From Bradyrhizobium sp. DOA9 (GTDB taxonomy: Bacteria; Pseudomonadota; Alphaproteobacteria; Rhizobiales; Xanthobacteraceae): a stretch of 64,000 nt of DNA. The notes under the pieces are model-generated. The model had not been told where the DNA came from. It ran no database searches and was given only the letters and a program-made list of their open reading frames with translations. Both the position numbers and the translations under genes were made by a program. Positions 47,552-55,733 of this stretch are shown here, in pieces. Within the stretch, counting starts at the first letter, position 1. Each line of letters starts with the position of its first letter. Location: the NCBI RefSeq assembly GCF_000617845.2, contig NZ_DF820425.1, positions 1,641,038-1,705,037 of the forward strand, written 5' to 3'.

Positions 47552-47576
47552 CACCTCTCCCCGCTGGGGAGAGGTG
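47552..47576. terminator. hairpin, possible end of the decarboxylase-like transcript
   Basis: CACCTCTCCCC and GGGGAGAGGTG pair around GCT. It is a partial family A1 element 19 bp after the stop of the gene at 47596-48141. There is no U tract, so termination is uncertain; it may just be a repeat fragment. Confidence 0.45.
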
Positions 47577-47595
47577 AACACCGACTGCACTCGCT

Positions 47596-48141
47596 CTAGC
47601 TAAGCTCCGACACTTCACCCTCAGGCAGCTCGAACGCGAACGTGTTCAGCGTCATCGACACCAGCGTGTAATAGCCGCACAGCCCGATCACCTCGACGAC
47701 GCCGCGTTCGCCGAGCAGCTTCACGGCCTCGTCGTAGAGGCCCTTCTCGACGCCGTGGCCCTCGTGCAGCGATTTGGCGAGATCGTAGATCATCTTGCCC
47801 TTGGGATCGTCGAAATCGGGCGTGCGGCGGTCGCGGATCGCCGCGATGATCTCAGGTCTCATGCCGCCGGCGAGCGCCAGGCGCTTGTGCGCATACCATT
47901 CGTAATGCGCGGTCCAGTGCCGCGCCGTCACCAGGATCGCGATCTCCGAGAGCTTGGCCGGGAAGATGGTGTCGAAGCGCAGCACCTCGCCGAGCCGCGT
48001 CGCATGGCGCGCCATCTCGGGGCTGTCCAGCCAGGCCATCATCGGCGCCGGCGGCTTGCCGCGCTTGCCGGCGATCGACTCGTCATAGGTCTGCCGCTGG
48101 CTCTCGTTCATTTCGCCAGGCGAAAGAAGCTTTAGGCGCAT
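47596..48141 (-). CDS. carboxymuconolactone decarboxylase-family protein
   Basis: 181 residues from the ATG at 48141. All-helical AhpD/CMD-like fold: FDTIFPAKLSEIAILVTARH WTAHYEWYAHKRLA, with the HW-x3-YEW-x2-H pattern typical of the CMD subgroup, and GVVEVIGLCGYYTLVSMTLN. The CxxC of peroxidase-type AhpD is absent. It may be a decarboxylase of an aromatic-pathway lactone; the family also includes proteins of unknown function. Divergent from the acyl-CoA dehydrogenase gene at 48268. Confidence 0.87.
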   Translation of the reverse strand: MRLKLLSPGEMNESQRQTYDESIAGKRGKPPAPMMAWLDSPEMARHATRLGEVLRFDTIFPAKLSEIAILVTARHWTAHYEWYAHKRLALAGGMRPEIIAAIRDRRTPDFDDPKGKMIYDLAKSLHEGHGVEKGLYDEAVKLLGERGVVEVIGLCGYYTLVSMTLNTFAFELPEGEVSELS

Positions 48142-48267
48142 TGTCGTTTCCTCTTTGTTTTCAAGGCTCGCCGTGGCGAGCACTATAACCGATAAGTGGT
48201 TGAATTCCGCGGGGGCTTGGCCCAGACTCGGCGACAACAATTCGAATTCTGGGTGATGGAAACGATC

Positions 48268-49467
48268 ATGAGCGATTCTGAATCCGCCGACCTCTCGACA
48301 TTCCGCGACGAGACCCGCGCCTGGCTGGAAGCCAATTGCCCGCCGGAGATGCGCAAGCCCGCAACGTCGGATGCCGACGTGTTCTGGGGCGGACGCAACG
48401 CGAAATTCTCGTCCGAGCCGCAGCGCATCTGGTTCGAGCGCATGCGCGACAAGGGCTGGACCGTGCCGGATTGGCCGAAGGAATATGGCGGCGGCGGCCT
48501 CAGCGCTGCCGAGCACAAGGTGCTGCGCGCGGAGATGGCGCGGATCGGCGCGCGGCCGCCGCTGTCGAGCTTCGGCATCTGGATGCTCGGGCCGGCGCTC
48601 TTGAAGTACGGCAATGAGGCGCAGAAAAAAGAGCATCTACCAAAAATCGCCGCGGGCGAGATCCGCTGGTGCCAGGGTTATTCCGAGCCGAATGCGGGCT
48701 CCGACCTCGCTTCGCTGCAGACCCGCGCCGAGACCGATGGCGACGACTTCATCATCAACGGACAGAAGATCTGGACGAGTTACGCCAATTACGCCGACTG
48801 GATCTTCTGCCTGGTGCGGACCGATCCCGCCGCGAAGAAGCATGACGGCATCAGCTTCATCCTGTTCGACATGACCTCGAAGGGCGTCTCGACCAAGCCG
48901 ATCCTTCTGATCTCCGGCTACTCGCCGTTCTGCGAGACCTTCTTCGACAATGTCCGGGTGCCGAAGTCGCACGTCGTCGGCACCATCAATCGCGGCTGGG
49001 ACGTCGCGAAATATCTGCTCCAGCACGAGCGCGCGATGATCTCGGGGATGGGCGAGCGCGGCGTCGGCCGGCCGCTCGGCCAGATCGCGGCCGATTCCGT
49101 CGGCACCGACGGGCAAGGCAGGCTCGACGATGCGATGCTGCGCGGCAAGATCGCGACGTTCGACGTCGATGAAGCCGCGCTGGCTGCCTGCGCCGAGCGC
49201 GCGATCGATCTCGCCAAGGCCGGGCAGGCGCATCCGGCGTTCTCATCGGCCATGAAATATTACGGCACCGAGCTCAACAAGCGCCGCCACGAGATCCTGA
49301 TGTCGGCCGGCGGCGTCGATGCGCTGGAATGGGAGAGCGAACGCTCCAGGCAGGGCGCCCGCGCGCGCGCCTGGCTGCGCACCAAGGCCAACTCGATCGA
49401 GGGCGGCACCAGCGAGGTCATGCTGGGCATCGTCGCCAAGCGCATCCTGGACCTGCCGGGGGCGTAA
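48268..49467 (+). CDS. acyl-CoA dehydrogenase, large-subunit type (PimC-like)
   Basis: 399 residues from the ATG at 48268; an ATG at 48256 is an alternative. Helical N-terminus with PEMRKPATSDADVFWGGRNA, FAD segment CQGYSEPNAGSDLASLQTRA, then IINGQKIWTSYANYADWIFC, and a C-terminal IEGGTSEVMLGIVAKRILDL. This ending and the overall layout match the large subunits of two-subunit dehydrogenases such as pimeloyl-CoA dehydrogenase PimC. Its partner, of the small PimD-like type, follows at 49593. The substrate may be a dicarboxylyl-CoA; that is inferred from family resemblance. Confidence 0.9.
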   Translation: MSDSESADLSTFRDETRAWLEANCPPEMRKPATSDADVFWGGRNAKFSSEPQRIWFERMRDKGWTVPDWPKEYGGGGLSAAEHKVLRAEMARIGARPPLSSFGIWMLGPALLKYGNEAQKKEHLPKIAAGEIRWCQGYSEPNAGSDLASLQTRAETDGDDFIINGQKIWTSYANYADWIFCLVRTDPAAKKHDGISFILFDMTSKGVSTKPILLISGYSPFCETFFDNVRVPKSHVVGTINRGWDVAKYLLQHERAMISGMGERGVGRPLGQIAADSVGTDGQGRLDDAMLRGKIATFDVDEAALAACAERAIDLAKAGQAHPAFSSAMKYYGTELNKRRHEILMSAGGVDALEWESERSRQGARARAWLRTKANSIEGGTSEVMLGIVAKRILDLPGA

Positions 49468-49472
49468 CTCGC

Positions 49473-49551
49473 CGTCGCTCCGGGGCACGCGGTAGCGCGA
49501 ACCCGGAACCTCGAGATTCCGGATTCACGCTTCGCGTGGCCCCGGAATGAC
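49473..49551. repeat. dispersed palindromic repeat, family F (diverged copy)
   Basis: CGTCGCTCCGGGGCACGCGG at the left and GCGTGGCCCCGGAATGAC at the right, with a middle GATTCCGGATTCACGC stretch. Related to 2678-2782. It separates the two dehydrogenase subunit genes. Confidence 0.65.
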
Positions 49552-49592
49552 AGCAACAATCTGCATTTCACGCGATACCAGAGACTTTGCAC

Positions 49593-50732
49593 ATGGCCCT
49601 CGTCCTCACCGAAGAACAATCCATGCTCCGCGACTCCGCGCGCGGGCTGATCAGCGACAAGGCGCCGGTGTCGCACCTGCGGCACCTGCGCGACAGCAAG
49701 GACCCGACCGGATTCTCCAGGGAGCTCTGGCATGCCTTCGCCGAGATGGGGTTTGCCGGCTTGCTGGTGCCGGAAGAGTTCGGCGGCAGCGGACTCGGCT
49801 ACGTCGAAGCCGGAATTATCATGGAGGAGATCGGCCGCACCTTGATGCCGTCGCCCTTCCTCGCGACCTCAGTGATGGCGGCATCAGTGCTGAGCCGCGG
49901 CGGCACTGCCGCGCAGAAACCGGAGTATCTGTCGAAGATCGCGAACGGCTCGCTGCTGGCGACGCTCGCGATCGACGAGGGCGCCAAGCATCGTCCGCTG
50001 CAGACCGGCTTAAGGGCCGTGCGCGCCGGCAACGGCTTCAAGCTCTCGGGCGCCAAGGCGCTGGTGGTCGACGGCCATGTCGCCGATCTCCTGATCGTCG
50101 CTGCACGCACCGCGGGCGCCGCCGGCGAGCGCGACGGCCTGACGCTGTTCCTGGTCGACCCCAAGGCCAAGGGCGTTGCGATCGAGCGCACCATCATGGT
50201 CGATGCGCACAATGCGGCGCGGATCGAATTCGCCAATGTCGAGGTCACCGCCGACAGCGTGCTCGGCGAGGTCGACCAGGCGGCCGGTCTGCTCGACGGC
50301 GTGCTCGATATCGGCCGCGGCGCGGTCGCCGCCGAAATGGTCGGCCTCAGCGACGAGGTGTTTGGCCGCACCGTCGAATATCTGAAGAGCCGCAAGCAAT
50401 TCGGCAAGCTGATCGGCGAATTCCAGGCGCTGCAGCATCGCGCCGCCGAGCTCTATATCGACATCGAGATCACCCGCGCCGCCACCATGAAGGCGCTGCA
50501 GGCACTGGACGCCGACGTTGCCAAGGCCGCTTCAGCCGTCGCTGTCGCAAAAGCCCGCGCCGGCACCACCGCCACGCGCGCGGTGCAGGAAGGCGTGCAG
50601 ATGCACGGCGGCATGGGCATGACCGACCAGTTCGACATCGGCTTCTTCATGAAGCGCGCGCGTGTCTGCGAGGAGCTGTTCGGCGATGCCAACTACCACA
50701 CCGAGCAGCTGGCCAGGGCACGGGGGTATTGA
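49593..50732 (+). CDS. acyl-CoA dehydrogenase, small-subunit type (PimD-like)
   Basis: 379 residues. The N-terminus (LVLTEEQSMLRDSARGLISD, HLRHLRDSKDPTGFSRELWH) and the C-terminus (VQEGVQMHGGMGMTDQFDIG FFMKRARVCEELFGDANYHT) match PimD-like partners, which keep the fold but usually lack a functional FAD or catalytic site. Here the catalytic-glutamate loop has been replaced by the FGDANYHTEQLARARGY tail. Expected to form a heteromer with the large subunit at 48268. Both genes are separated only by a repeat, so one transcript is likely. Confidence 0.9.
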   Translation: MALVLTEEQSMLRDSARGLISDKAPVSHLRHLRDSKDPTGFSRELWHAFAEMGFAGLLVPEEFGGSGLGYVEAGIIMEEIGRTLMPSPFLATSVMAASVLSRGGTAAQKPEYLSKIANGSLLATLAIDEGAKHRPLQTGLRAVRAGNGFKLSGAKALVVDGHVADLLIVAARTAGAAGERDGLTLFLVDPKAKGVAIERTIMVDAHNAARIEFANVEVTADSVLGEVDQAAGLLDGVLDIGRGAVAAEMVGLSDEVFGRTVEYLKSRKQFGKLIGEFQALQHRAAELYIDIEITRAATMKALQALDADVAKAASAVAVAKARAGTTATRAVQEGVQMHGGMGMTDQFDIGFFMKRARVCEELFGDANYHTEQLARARGY

Positions 50733-50754
50733 GGGCGGGGGCAATCACGCGAAC

Positions 50755-50837
50755 CGTCATGGCCGGGCTTGTCCCGGCCATCCACGTTCGTTGGTGCCTC
50801 GGAAACGTGGATGCCCGGGACAAGCCCGGGCATGACG
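50755..50837. repeat. dispersed palindromic repeat, family E
   Basis: CCGTCATGGCCGGGCTTGTC at the left and CAAGCCCGGGCATGACG at the right; inner arms ATCCACGTTC and GAAACGTGGAT nearly pair. Relatives at 29744 and 55414. It sits between convergent genes. Confidence 0.85.
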
Positions 50838-50874
50838 ATTGAGAGGGTGGCGAGCTACCGCGAGGAGACACCCC

Positions 50875-51915
50875 TTACCGCATCGGCGGTGCGTATTGCA
50901 CGCCCCCCGCGTTCCACAGCTGGTTCATGCCGCGCGGGATCTTCAGCTTCGACTTCTCGCCGATGTTGCGATCGTACATCTCGCCGTAATTGCCGACGTG
51001 GCGGATGATGCGCGCGGCCCAGTCCTTGGTGAGGCCGAGCTGCTCGCCGTAGCGGCCTTCGGTGCCGACGAGGCGCATCACGTCCGGCTTCTTCGATTTC
51101 AGGGCCTCGTCGATGTTCTCCGAGGTCACGCCGAGCTCCTCGGCGTTGATCATGGCATAGAGCGTCCACTTCACGATCATCATCCAGTCGTCGTCGCGCT
51201 GGCGCACCACGGGGGCGAGCGGCTCCTTGGAGATCATGTCCGGCAGGATCATGTGGTCGCCGGGCTTCGTCAGATTCAGCCGCAGGGCATAGAGCTGGGA
51301 AACGTCCGCGGAGAACGTGTCGCACTTGCCGGTGTCGTAGGCCTTCACCACCTCGGCGAGGTTGTCGAACTTCATCTCTTCATACTTCATGTTGTTGACG
51401 CGGAAGTAATCGGCGACGTTGAGTGTCGTCGTGGTTCCGCTCTGCACGCAGACCTTGCTGCCTGTCAGGTCCAGCGATGTCTCCTTGTTGCGGGTGCGCG
51501 GCACCATGAAGCCGACGCCGTCGTAATAGGCCACGGCCGGAAAATACAAATCGTAGTCGAGCTCGCGCGCCATGCTCCACGTCGTGTTGCGCGAGAGGAT
51601 GTCCACCTTGCGGCTCTGCAGCTCCTTGAAACGCTCGTTGGCGTCGAGCGGAATGAACTTCGCCTTGCTCGGGTCGTTGAAGATCGCAGCAGCCACCGCG
51701 CGGCAGAAATCGACGTCGAAGCCGGTCCAGTTCTTGTTGTCTTCCGAATACGAGAAGCCCGGCAGGCCCTTGTTGACGCCGCACAGCACCTCGCCGCGGC
51801 GAACCGTGCGCTTCAAGGTGCGGGTGTCGTAGAATTCATAGATGATGGCCAGGACGGCGACCAGCACGGCGACCGCGAGCCCGATCAGCAGGCCGCCACG
51901 AAAAGTGCGCATCAT
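50875..51915 (-). CDS. orphan amino-acid-type ABC substrate-binding protein with N-terminal anchor
   Basis: 346 residues from the ATG at 51915, preceded by GAGAGAG. It belongs to the AapJ/BztA branch of family 3 binding proteins: RRGEVLCGVNKGLPGFSYSE, FDVDFCRAVAAAIFNDPSKA and KPDVMRLVGTEGRYGEQLGL. Instead of a cleavable signal it starts with one hydrophobic helix (GLLIGLAVAVLVAVLAIIYE) without an evident cleavage site, so the protein may stay membrane-anchored. No permease or ATPase gene is near, so it must work with a distant transporter or as a sensor. Likely ligand: general L-amino acids, by family. Confidence 0.87.
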   Translation of the reverse strand: MMRTFRGGLLIGLAVAVLVAVLAIIYEFYDTRTLKRTVRRGEVLCGVNKGLPGFSYSEDNKNWTGFDVDFCRAVAAAIFNDPSKAKFIPLDANERFKELQSRKVDILSRNTTWSMARELDYDLYFPAVAYYDGVGFMVPRTRNKETSLDLTGSKVCVQSGTTTTLNVADYFRVNNMKYEEMKFDNLAEVVKAYDTGKCDTFSADVSQLYALRLNLTKPGDHMILPDMISKEPLAPVVRQRDDDWMMIVKWTLYAMINAEELGVTSENIDEALKSKKPDVMRLVGTEGRYGEQLGLTKDWAARIIRHVGNYGEMYDRNIGEKSKLKIPRGMNQLWNAGGVQYAPPMR

Positions 51916-51960
51916 GTTGCTCTCTCGAAAGTATCGGAAAGGGAATGGGAGGAGGGGACG

Positions 51961-51986
51961 GAGCATGATCCCGAGGGATCATGCTC
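51961..51986. terminator. perfect hairpin after the L,D-transpeptidase gene
   Basis: GAGCATGATCCC, GA, then GGGATCATGCTC: a 12-bp perfect stem just 13 bp beyond the transpeptidase stop and upstream of the binding-protein gene. It carries the GCATGATC core of family H repeats. No U tract is present. Confidence 0.55.
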
Positions 51987-51999
51987 GAAGCTATGGCCG

Positions 52000-52593
52000 T
52001 TACAGCTCGGGCTTCTGCCGAATGACGACCTTGGTGCCGAGAGGGACGCGATCGTAGAGGTCGGCGACGTCGGCGTTGACCAGGCGGAAGCAGCCCGACG
52101 ACACCTTGGTGCCGATCGTGTCGGGTCGGTTGGTGCCGTGGATGCGGTAGACCGTGGTGCCGAGATACATGGCGCGGGCGCCGAGCGGATTGCCCGGGCC
52201 GCCGGCCATGAAGCGCGGCAGATAGGGCTGGCGCTGGATCATCTCCGGCGGCGGCGTCCAGTCGGGCCACTCCTTCTTGTTGGTGATGGTCACCAGCCCC
52301 TGCCACTGGAATCCGTCGCGGCCGACGCCGATGCCGTAGCGGATGGCGCGCCCGCCGGGCTGGACCAAATAGAGGTGACGTTCGGCGGTCGATACGATGA
52401 TCGTGCCCGGCGGCTCGGTGGTGCGGAAGTAGACCACCTGCTTCTGCCATTCCGGCTCGAGCTGGTATCCATCATCGGCGATCAGGCCCGGCTCGTCGCC
52501 GCGGTCCGGCTGCTGGGCGAAGGCGTGCGGCGTCGACAGGACCAGTCCCATCGCAGCCACGAAAATCCCGGTCAGGCGACGAAAATCCGTCAT
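52000..52593 (-). CDS. L,D-transpeptidase (YkuD family)
   Basis: 197 residues. A signal peptide (RLTGIFVAAMGLVLSTPHAF AQ) leads to the periplasm. The YkuD domain has IIVSTAERHLYLVQPGGRAI RYGIGVG and the active-site run IHGTNRPDTIGTKVSSGCFR L with the catalytic histidine and cysteine. It forms 3-3 crosslinks in peptidoglycan or anchors lipoproteins. It is followed by a hairpin. A FixK/FNR-like box lies 119 bp upstream at 52712-52725, hinting at control by low oxygen. Confidence 0.92.
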   Translation of the reverse strand: MTDFRRLTGIFVAAMGLVLSTPHAFAQQPDRGDEPGLIADDGYQLEPEWQKQVVYFRTTEPPGTIIVSTAERHLYLVQPGGRAIRYGIGVGRDGFQWQGLVTITNKKEWPDWTPPPEMIQRQPYLPRFMAGGPGNPLGARAMYLGTTVYRIHGTNRPDTIGTKVSSGCFRLVNADVADLYDRVPLGTKVVIRQKPEL

Positions 52594-52711
52594 TTCAAGC
52601 TCTCCCCGCTGCCACAGCGCAAATCATTCGGAACCATCAAACCTGAGGGGCAAGTTCATGGCAAGTTGATGGCGTGCCGTCCTGGCATGTCACGAGAATG
52701 CTTTGGTTTTT

Positions 52712-52725
52712 TGACGTGGATCAAC
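52712..52725. promoter_or_regulatory. FixK/FNR-like box
   Basis: TTGACGTGGATCAA matches TTGA-N6-TCAA exactly, with one mismatch to the fully symmetric TTGAT-N4-ATCAA. It is 119 bp upstream of the transpeptidase start. The rest of the 353-bp gap to 52946 holds a family A2 repeat and no gene. Confidence 0.5.
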
Positions 52726-52783
52726 ACCATGAACAGGGTGGGTTGGCGCGAAAAGCATAGGTGCCGCCGAACTGGCGGTCTGC

Positions 52784-52900
52784 TCCCTCCCCCGCTTGCG
52801 GGGGAGGGCTGGGGAGAGGGTGTCTCCGCGATGGGATTCCCCCAGAGGAGAGAACCCTCACCCGCCGCTACGCGGCGACCTCTCCCGCAAGCGGAAGAGG
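52784..52900. repeat. dispersed palindromic repeat, family A2
   Basis: CTCCCTCCCCCGCTTGCGGG at the left and TCTCCCGCAAGCGGAAGAGG at the right, with inner GGAGAGGGTG and AACCCTCACCCGCC. It sits between the transpeptidase gene and the membrane-protein gene. Confidence 0.82.
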
Positions 52901-52946
52901 CGCAGACCGAATGTGCGGTGAGATCGAGGCCGACAATTTGCGCCGG

Positions 52947-53918
52947 CTAAATCTTGTTGCTCTCCGCCGCGATCCCGAGCCGCCGCACGATCTCGGCTCC
53001 CACGGCGCGGGCCTCGACCCGCGAGCCGATGCGGGGGCTGCGAAACCGTCGCCCCGAATGCAGCCGGATCACCACGATGCAATGCTCGTCCTCGGAACGG
53101 CCGCGGCGCTCGACCGTGATCGTTTTCACGTCGGGCCCGGCGATATGGTCGGCCCGCAGGCTGCCGTCGCCCCATAGACGCTCGACGCGAATATCGTTCG
53201 GCCCGATCAGCCAGAACGCGCCGGTCAAGAGGTTCGCATAGCGATAGACCGCGAACGCGGCGATCGCGCCCAGCGGCAGCAGCAGGATATCGACATGGCT
53301 CGGTGAGAGGCCGCGCCACAGTCTGTAGGCATAGGGGGCCGCGGACAGAGCCACCGCGATCAGTGCGACGATGCGGATCTCGCGTGCAGCAAATGCCTCG
53401 AGCGGCTCGCCGAGATGCATCTCGGGATTGCTGGCATCGAGCGGGTTGCTCGGTGCCTCCACGTTGGGAACGTCGAAATGCGCCGCGATCCACGCCACGG
53501 TGTCACGGACATGGGTGACGTCGGGTATCGGCGGCGAGGTCAGGCGCTCGCCCGAGGCCAGCGTGAAGACGAGCTGGAAGCGGGCCTTCACCCTCTTGCT
53601 GCCGGGGACCTGCAGCGCCGTGATCTCGTCCTTGCCGACGAGGCGCGTCTTGAGTTTTCCGAACGGCCGCTGCCGGCCGATCAGGATCTGGTCCGGCGTG
53701 ATGATCCACACCACCGCCGGCGCCATCATGATGCCGACGACGAATCCGGCTCCCACCAGCAGCGCCACCGTCGAAATCGCGATTTCCAGGACGTCCTGCG
53801 TGAACAGTCCCGGCGTGAAGCAGAGCGCGACGGCAGCCGCAGAGCCGGCCACGACCAGCCGCTGCGCGATCGAGGAACCTTCACGAAGGCGGATGTCGGT
53901 GCTGGTGGTCGCGTCCAT
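52947..53918 (-). CDS. membrane protein of unknown function with two PH-like segments
   Basis: 323 residues from the ATG at 53918. Two membrane hairpins: residues about 25-75 (VVAGSAAAVALCFTPGLFTQ, TVALLVGAGFVVGIMMAPAV) and about 175-225 (IVALIAVALSAAPYAYRLWR, LLPLGAIAAFAVYRYANLL). Each is followed by a beta-rich soluble stretch of similar pattern (WIITPDQILIGRQRPFG...DEITALQVPGSKRVKARFQL; LIGPNDIRVERLWGDGSLRA...VKTITVERRGRSEDEH), suggesting an internal duplication of a bacterial-PH-like domain. I do not recognise a named family. The N-terminus before 53918 reads as non-homologous extension. Confidence 0.75.
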   Translation of the reverse strand: MDATTSTDIRLREGSSIAQRLVVAGSAAAVALCFTPGLFTQDVLEIAISTVALLVGAGFVVGIMMAPAVVWIITPDQILIGRQRPFGKLKTRLVGKDEITALQVPGSKRVKARFQLVFTLASGERLTSPPIPDVTHVRDTVAWIAAHFDVPNVEAPSNPLDASNPEMHLGEPLEAFAAREIRIVALIAVALSAAPYAYRLWRGLSPSHVDILLLPLGAIAAFAVYRYANLLTGAFWLIGPNDIRVERLWGDGSLRADHIAGPDVKTITVERRGRSEDEHCIVVIRLHSGRRFRSPRIGSRVEARAVGAEIVRRLGIAAESNKI

Positions 53919-54021
53919 CGCGGGCGGCTGATTGCGTCGGTTGCGAAACTCCACGGACGGCGCCGTGGAGTCAAGCAACAAGGGCGGCAATTGCAGCCCG
54001 TCGCGCGATGGCCGTGCGGCG

Positions 54022-54585
54022 TCAGCTGCTCGCGTTCAGCAGCCTGGCCACCGTGCGATCGATCTCGTCATAGCGGCCTTCGCCGGCGTGCTGGAATACG
54101 ATCTTGCCGCTCTGGTTGACGATGTATTGCGCCGGCCAATATTGATTGCGATAGGCGCTCCAGGTCTTGGACTCATTGTCCTGCGCCACCGGATAGGTGA
54201 TGCCATGGCGCTTCAGCGCGGCCTGCACGTTGGCGGCCGAGCGCTCGAACGGGAATTCCGGCGTGTGCACGCCGACCACGACGAGGCCCCGATCCCGGTA
54301 CTTGGCGTAGAGGCCGGTGACGTGCGGCAGCGTGTTGACGCAGTTGACGCAGCCATAGGTCCAGAAATTGACCAGCACGACCTTGCCGCGGAGATCGGCG
54401 ATCTGAAGCGGCTTCGAGTTGAACCAGTTGGTGATGCCGGTGAAGTCGGGCGCGGCCTGCTGGTTCGCGGCGGCGGTGACGACAGGCGCGGCGCGTGCGG
54501 CCTCGTCGCAGATGCCGGGGATGACGGCGCCGGTCACTGTGATGCCGATCAGTGCAGCAGACATTGCGAGCAGCTTGAGAGTCAT
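54022..54585 (-). CDS. TlpA-like thiol-disulfide redoxin, exported
   Basis: 187 residues. The N-terminal signal (LLAMSAALIGITVTGAVIPG) is followed by a thioredoxin fold: LRGKVVLVNFWTYGCVNCVN TLP with the active-site pair C79-V-N-C82, VVVGVHTPEFPFERSAANVQ, and YWPAQYIVNQSGKIVFQHAG with the cis-proline. The CVNC motif and the domain insert are of the DipZ/TlpA type. It acts in the periplasm, probably receiving electrons from the adjacent CcdA-like membrane protein (start 54616 region), which follows the usual pairing. Confidence 0.9.
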   Translation of the reverse strand: MTLKLLAMSAALIGITVTGAVIPGICDEAARAAPVVTAAANQQAAPDFTGITNWFNSKPLQIADLRGKVVLVNFWTYGCVNCVNTLPHVTGLYAKYRDRGLVVVGVHTPEFPFERSAANVQAALKRHGITYPVAQDNESKTWSAYRNQYWPAQYIVNQSGKIVFQHAGEGRYDEIDRTVARLLNASS

Positions 54586-54615
54586 GGGCGAGTCCTCCAG
54601 TAAAGATGAGGGTGA

Positions 54616-55314
54616 TCACAGGCCGATCTGGCCGGTGGGGTAGAAGCCGGTGAGCCACGCCACGATCAGCGTGTCGTATTGGAAATAGGCGGCGGCCGCG
54701 AAGCCGATCACGACCAAGCCGAAGCCCTGCTGGAGGCGTGGCGAGATGCGCGCGAGACTGCGCACGCGCGTGGTCGCGGCCTGTCCGCCATAGGCTATTC
54801 CCAGCATCGGGATCGCCGCGCCAATGGCATAGGCGACCAGCAGCGTGCCGGCCCAACCAAGACTCTTCGAGGTCGCCACCAGCGTCAGGATCGAGCCGAG
54901 CACCGGCCCTGCGCAGGGCGTCCAGACCAGGCCCAAGGTGGTGCCGAGGATCAGCCCACCGATTGCGCCCTCGCGCTGCGCGGCGCCGGTGTTGCCGAGA
55001 CCGAGCCAGAAGTTGAGCCGGATCGACAGCCATTCGAACGGCGCCGGCCACAGCATCAGCAGGCCGAAGCCGAGCAGCAGGACCGCAGCCGCCTCGCGCA
55101 GCACGTTCGGATCGAAATCGAAGGCCTTCGTGATCGCGCCGAGCGCCAGCGCGACCGCAGAGAACGAGACGACGAAACCGAGCGCGATCATCGCGGGGCG
55201 CAGATGCCCCTCGCGCCCGATCGAGGCGCCGAGCAGAATCGGCAGCATCGGCAGCGTACAGGGCGCGGCGATGGTGAGGATGCCGGCGAGGAGAGCGAAG
55301 AGCAGGTCGAGCAT
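54616..55314 (-). CDS. ccdA: CcdA-type transmembrane electron transporter
   Basis: 232 residues from the ATG at 55314; a GTG at 55338 is possible. Six hydrophobic helices, with the paired cysteine helices IAAPCTLPMLPILLG and LVWTPCAGPVLGSILTL characteristic of CcdA/DsbD-beta. It carries reducing equivalents from cytoplasmic thioredoxin across the membrane. The partner in the same operon is the TlpA-like protein downstream (54022-54585), 30 bp away. Together they reduce a periplasmic thiol target, for example apocytochrome c or an oxidase subunit. Confidence 0.93.
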   Translation of the reverse strand: MLDLLFALLAGILTIAAPCTLPMLPILLGASIGREGHLRPAMIALGFVVSFSAVALALGAITKAFDFDPNVLREAAAVLLLGFGLLMLWPAPFEWLSIRLNFWLGLGNTGAAQREGAIGGLILGTTLGLVWTPCAGPVLGSILTLVATSKSLGWAGTLLVAYAIGAAIPMLGIAYGGQAATTRVRSLARISPRLQQGFGLVVIGFAAAAYFQYDTLIVAWLTGFYPTGQIGL

Positions 55315-55413
55315 CGTGGCACTCGTGAGGGCGGTCACGAGGGCTGTTCGGAATAGATGCGGCGTTCGTTACGACGCGTCACGGCTTCGTGACGGGGGCA
55401 ATTCCTTCAAAGT

Positions 55414-55509
55414 CGTCATGCCCGGGCTTGTCCCGGGCATCCACGTTCTTAGCGCCGCGACGCAAGGCGTGGATGGCCGGGACAAGCCTGGACAAGCCCG
55501 GCCATGACG
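55414..55509. repeat. dispersed palindromic repeat, family E
   Basis: CGTCATGCCCGGGCTTGTCC at the left and CAAGCCCGGCCATGACGG at the right. The right half carries a small tandem duplication (GACAAGCCTG then GACAAGCCCG). It occupies part of the 419-bp gap 55315-55733, which also holds the terminator at 55541-55572 and no gene. Confidence 0.82.
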
Positions 55510-55540
55510 GTACGGAGGCCTCATGGTCCCCCAAATACAA

Positions 55541-55572
55541 AGCGACCCGGACGGGGCATCGTCCGGGTCGCT
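55541..55572 (-). terminator. strong hairpin, likely terminator of the ECF sigma gene
   Basis: AGCGACCCGGACG and CGTCCGGGTCGCT form a 13-bp perfect stem with a 6-nt loop. On the minus strand TTGTATTTG follows. It is 160 bp after the ECF stop, so a sizeable 3' leader is implied; the spacer is AT-rich. Confidence 0.6.
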
Positions 55573-55733
55573 AGAGGTCTTGGGAGGTTTAACGAAACCG
55601 TATGAGAGCTTTATAGAGGGGAAGTTTTTCCGCCTGATGTTGTCGTTTGTTTCAATTGTTTCATCGGCGGTAACGCTTCCGTGTCTTGGGACAGAGCCAA
55701 TGCTGAGGGCCTATCCCGTTGAAATCACTGTCC

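Noticed and set aside
55611..55664. A 17-codon minus-strand ORF after the ECF sigma gene, as a possible anti-sigma peptide
   Set aside because: No ribosome site, too short, and no resemblance to known anti-sigma factors.
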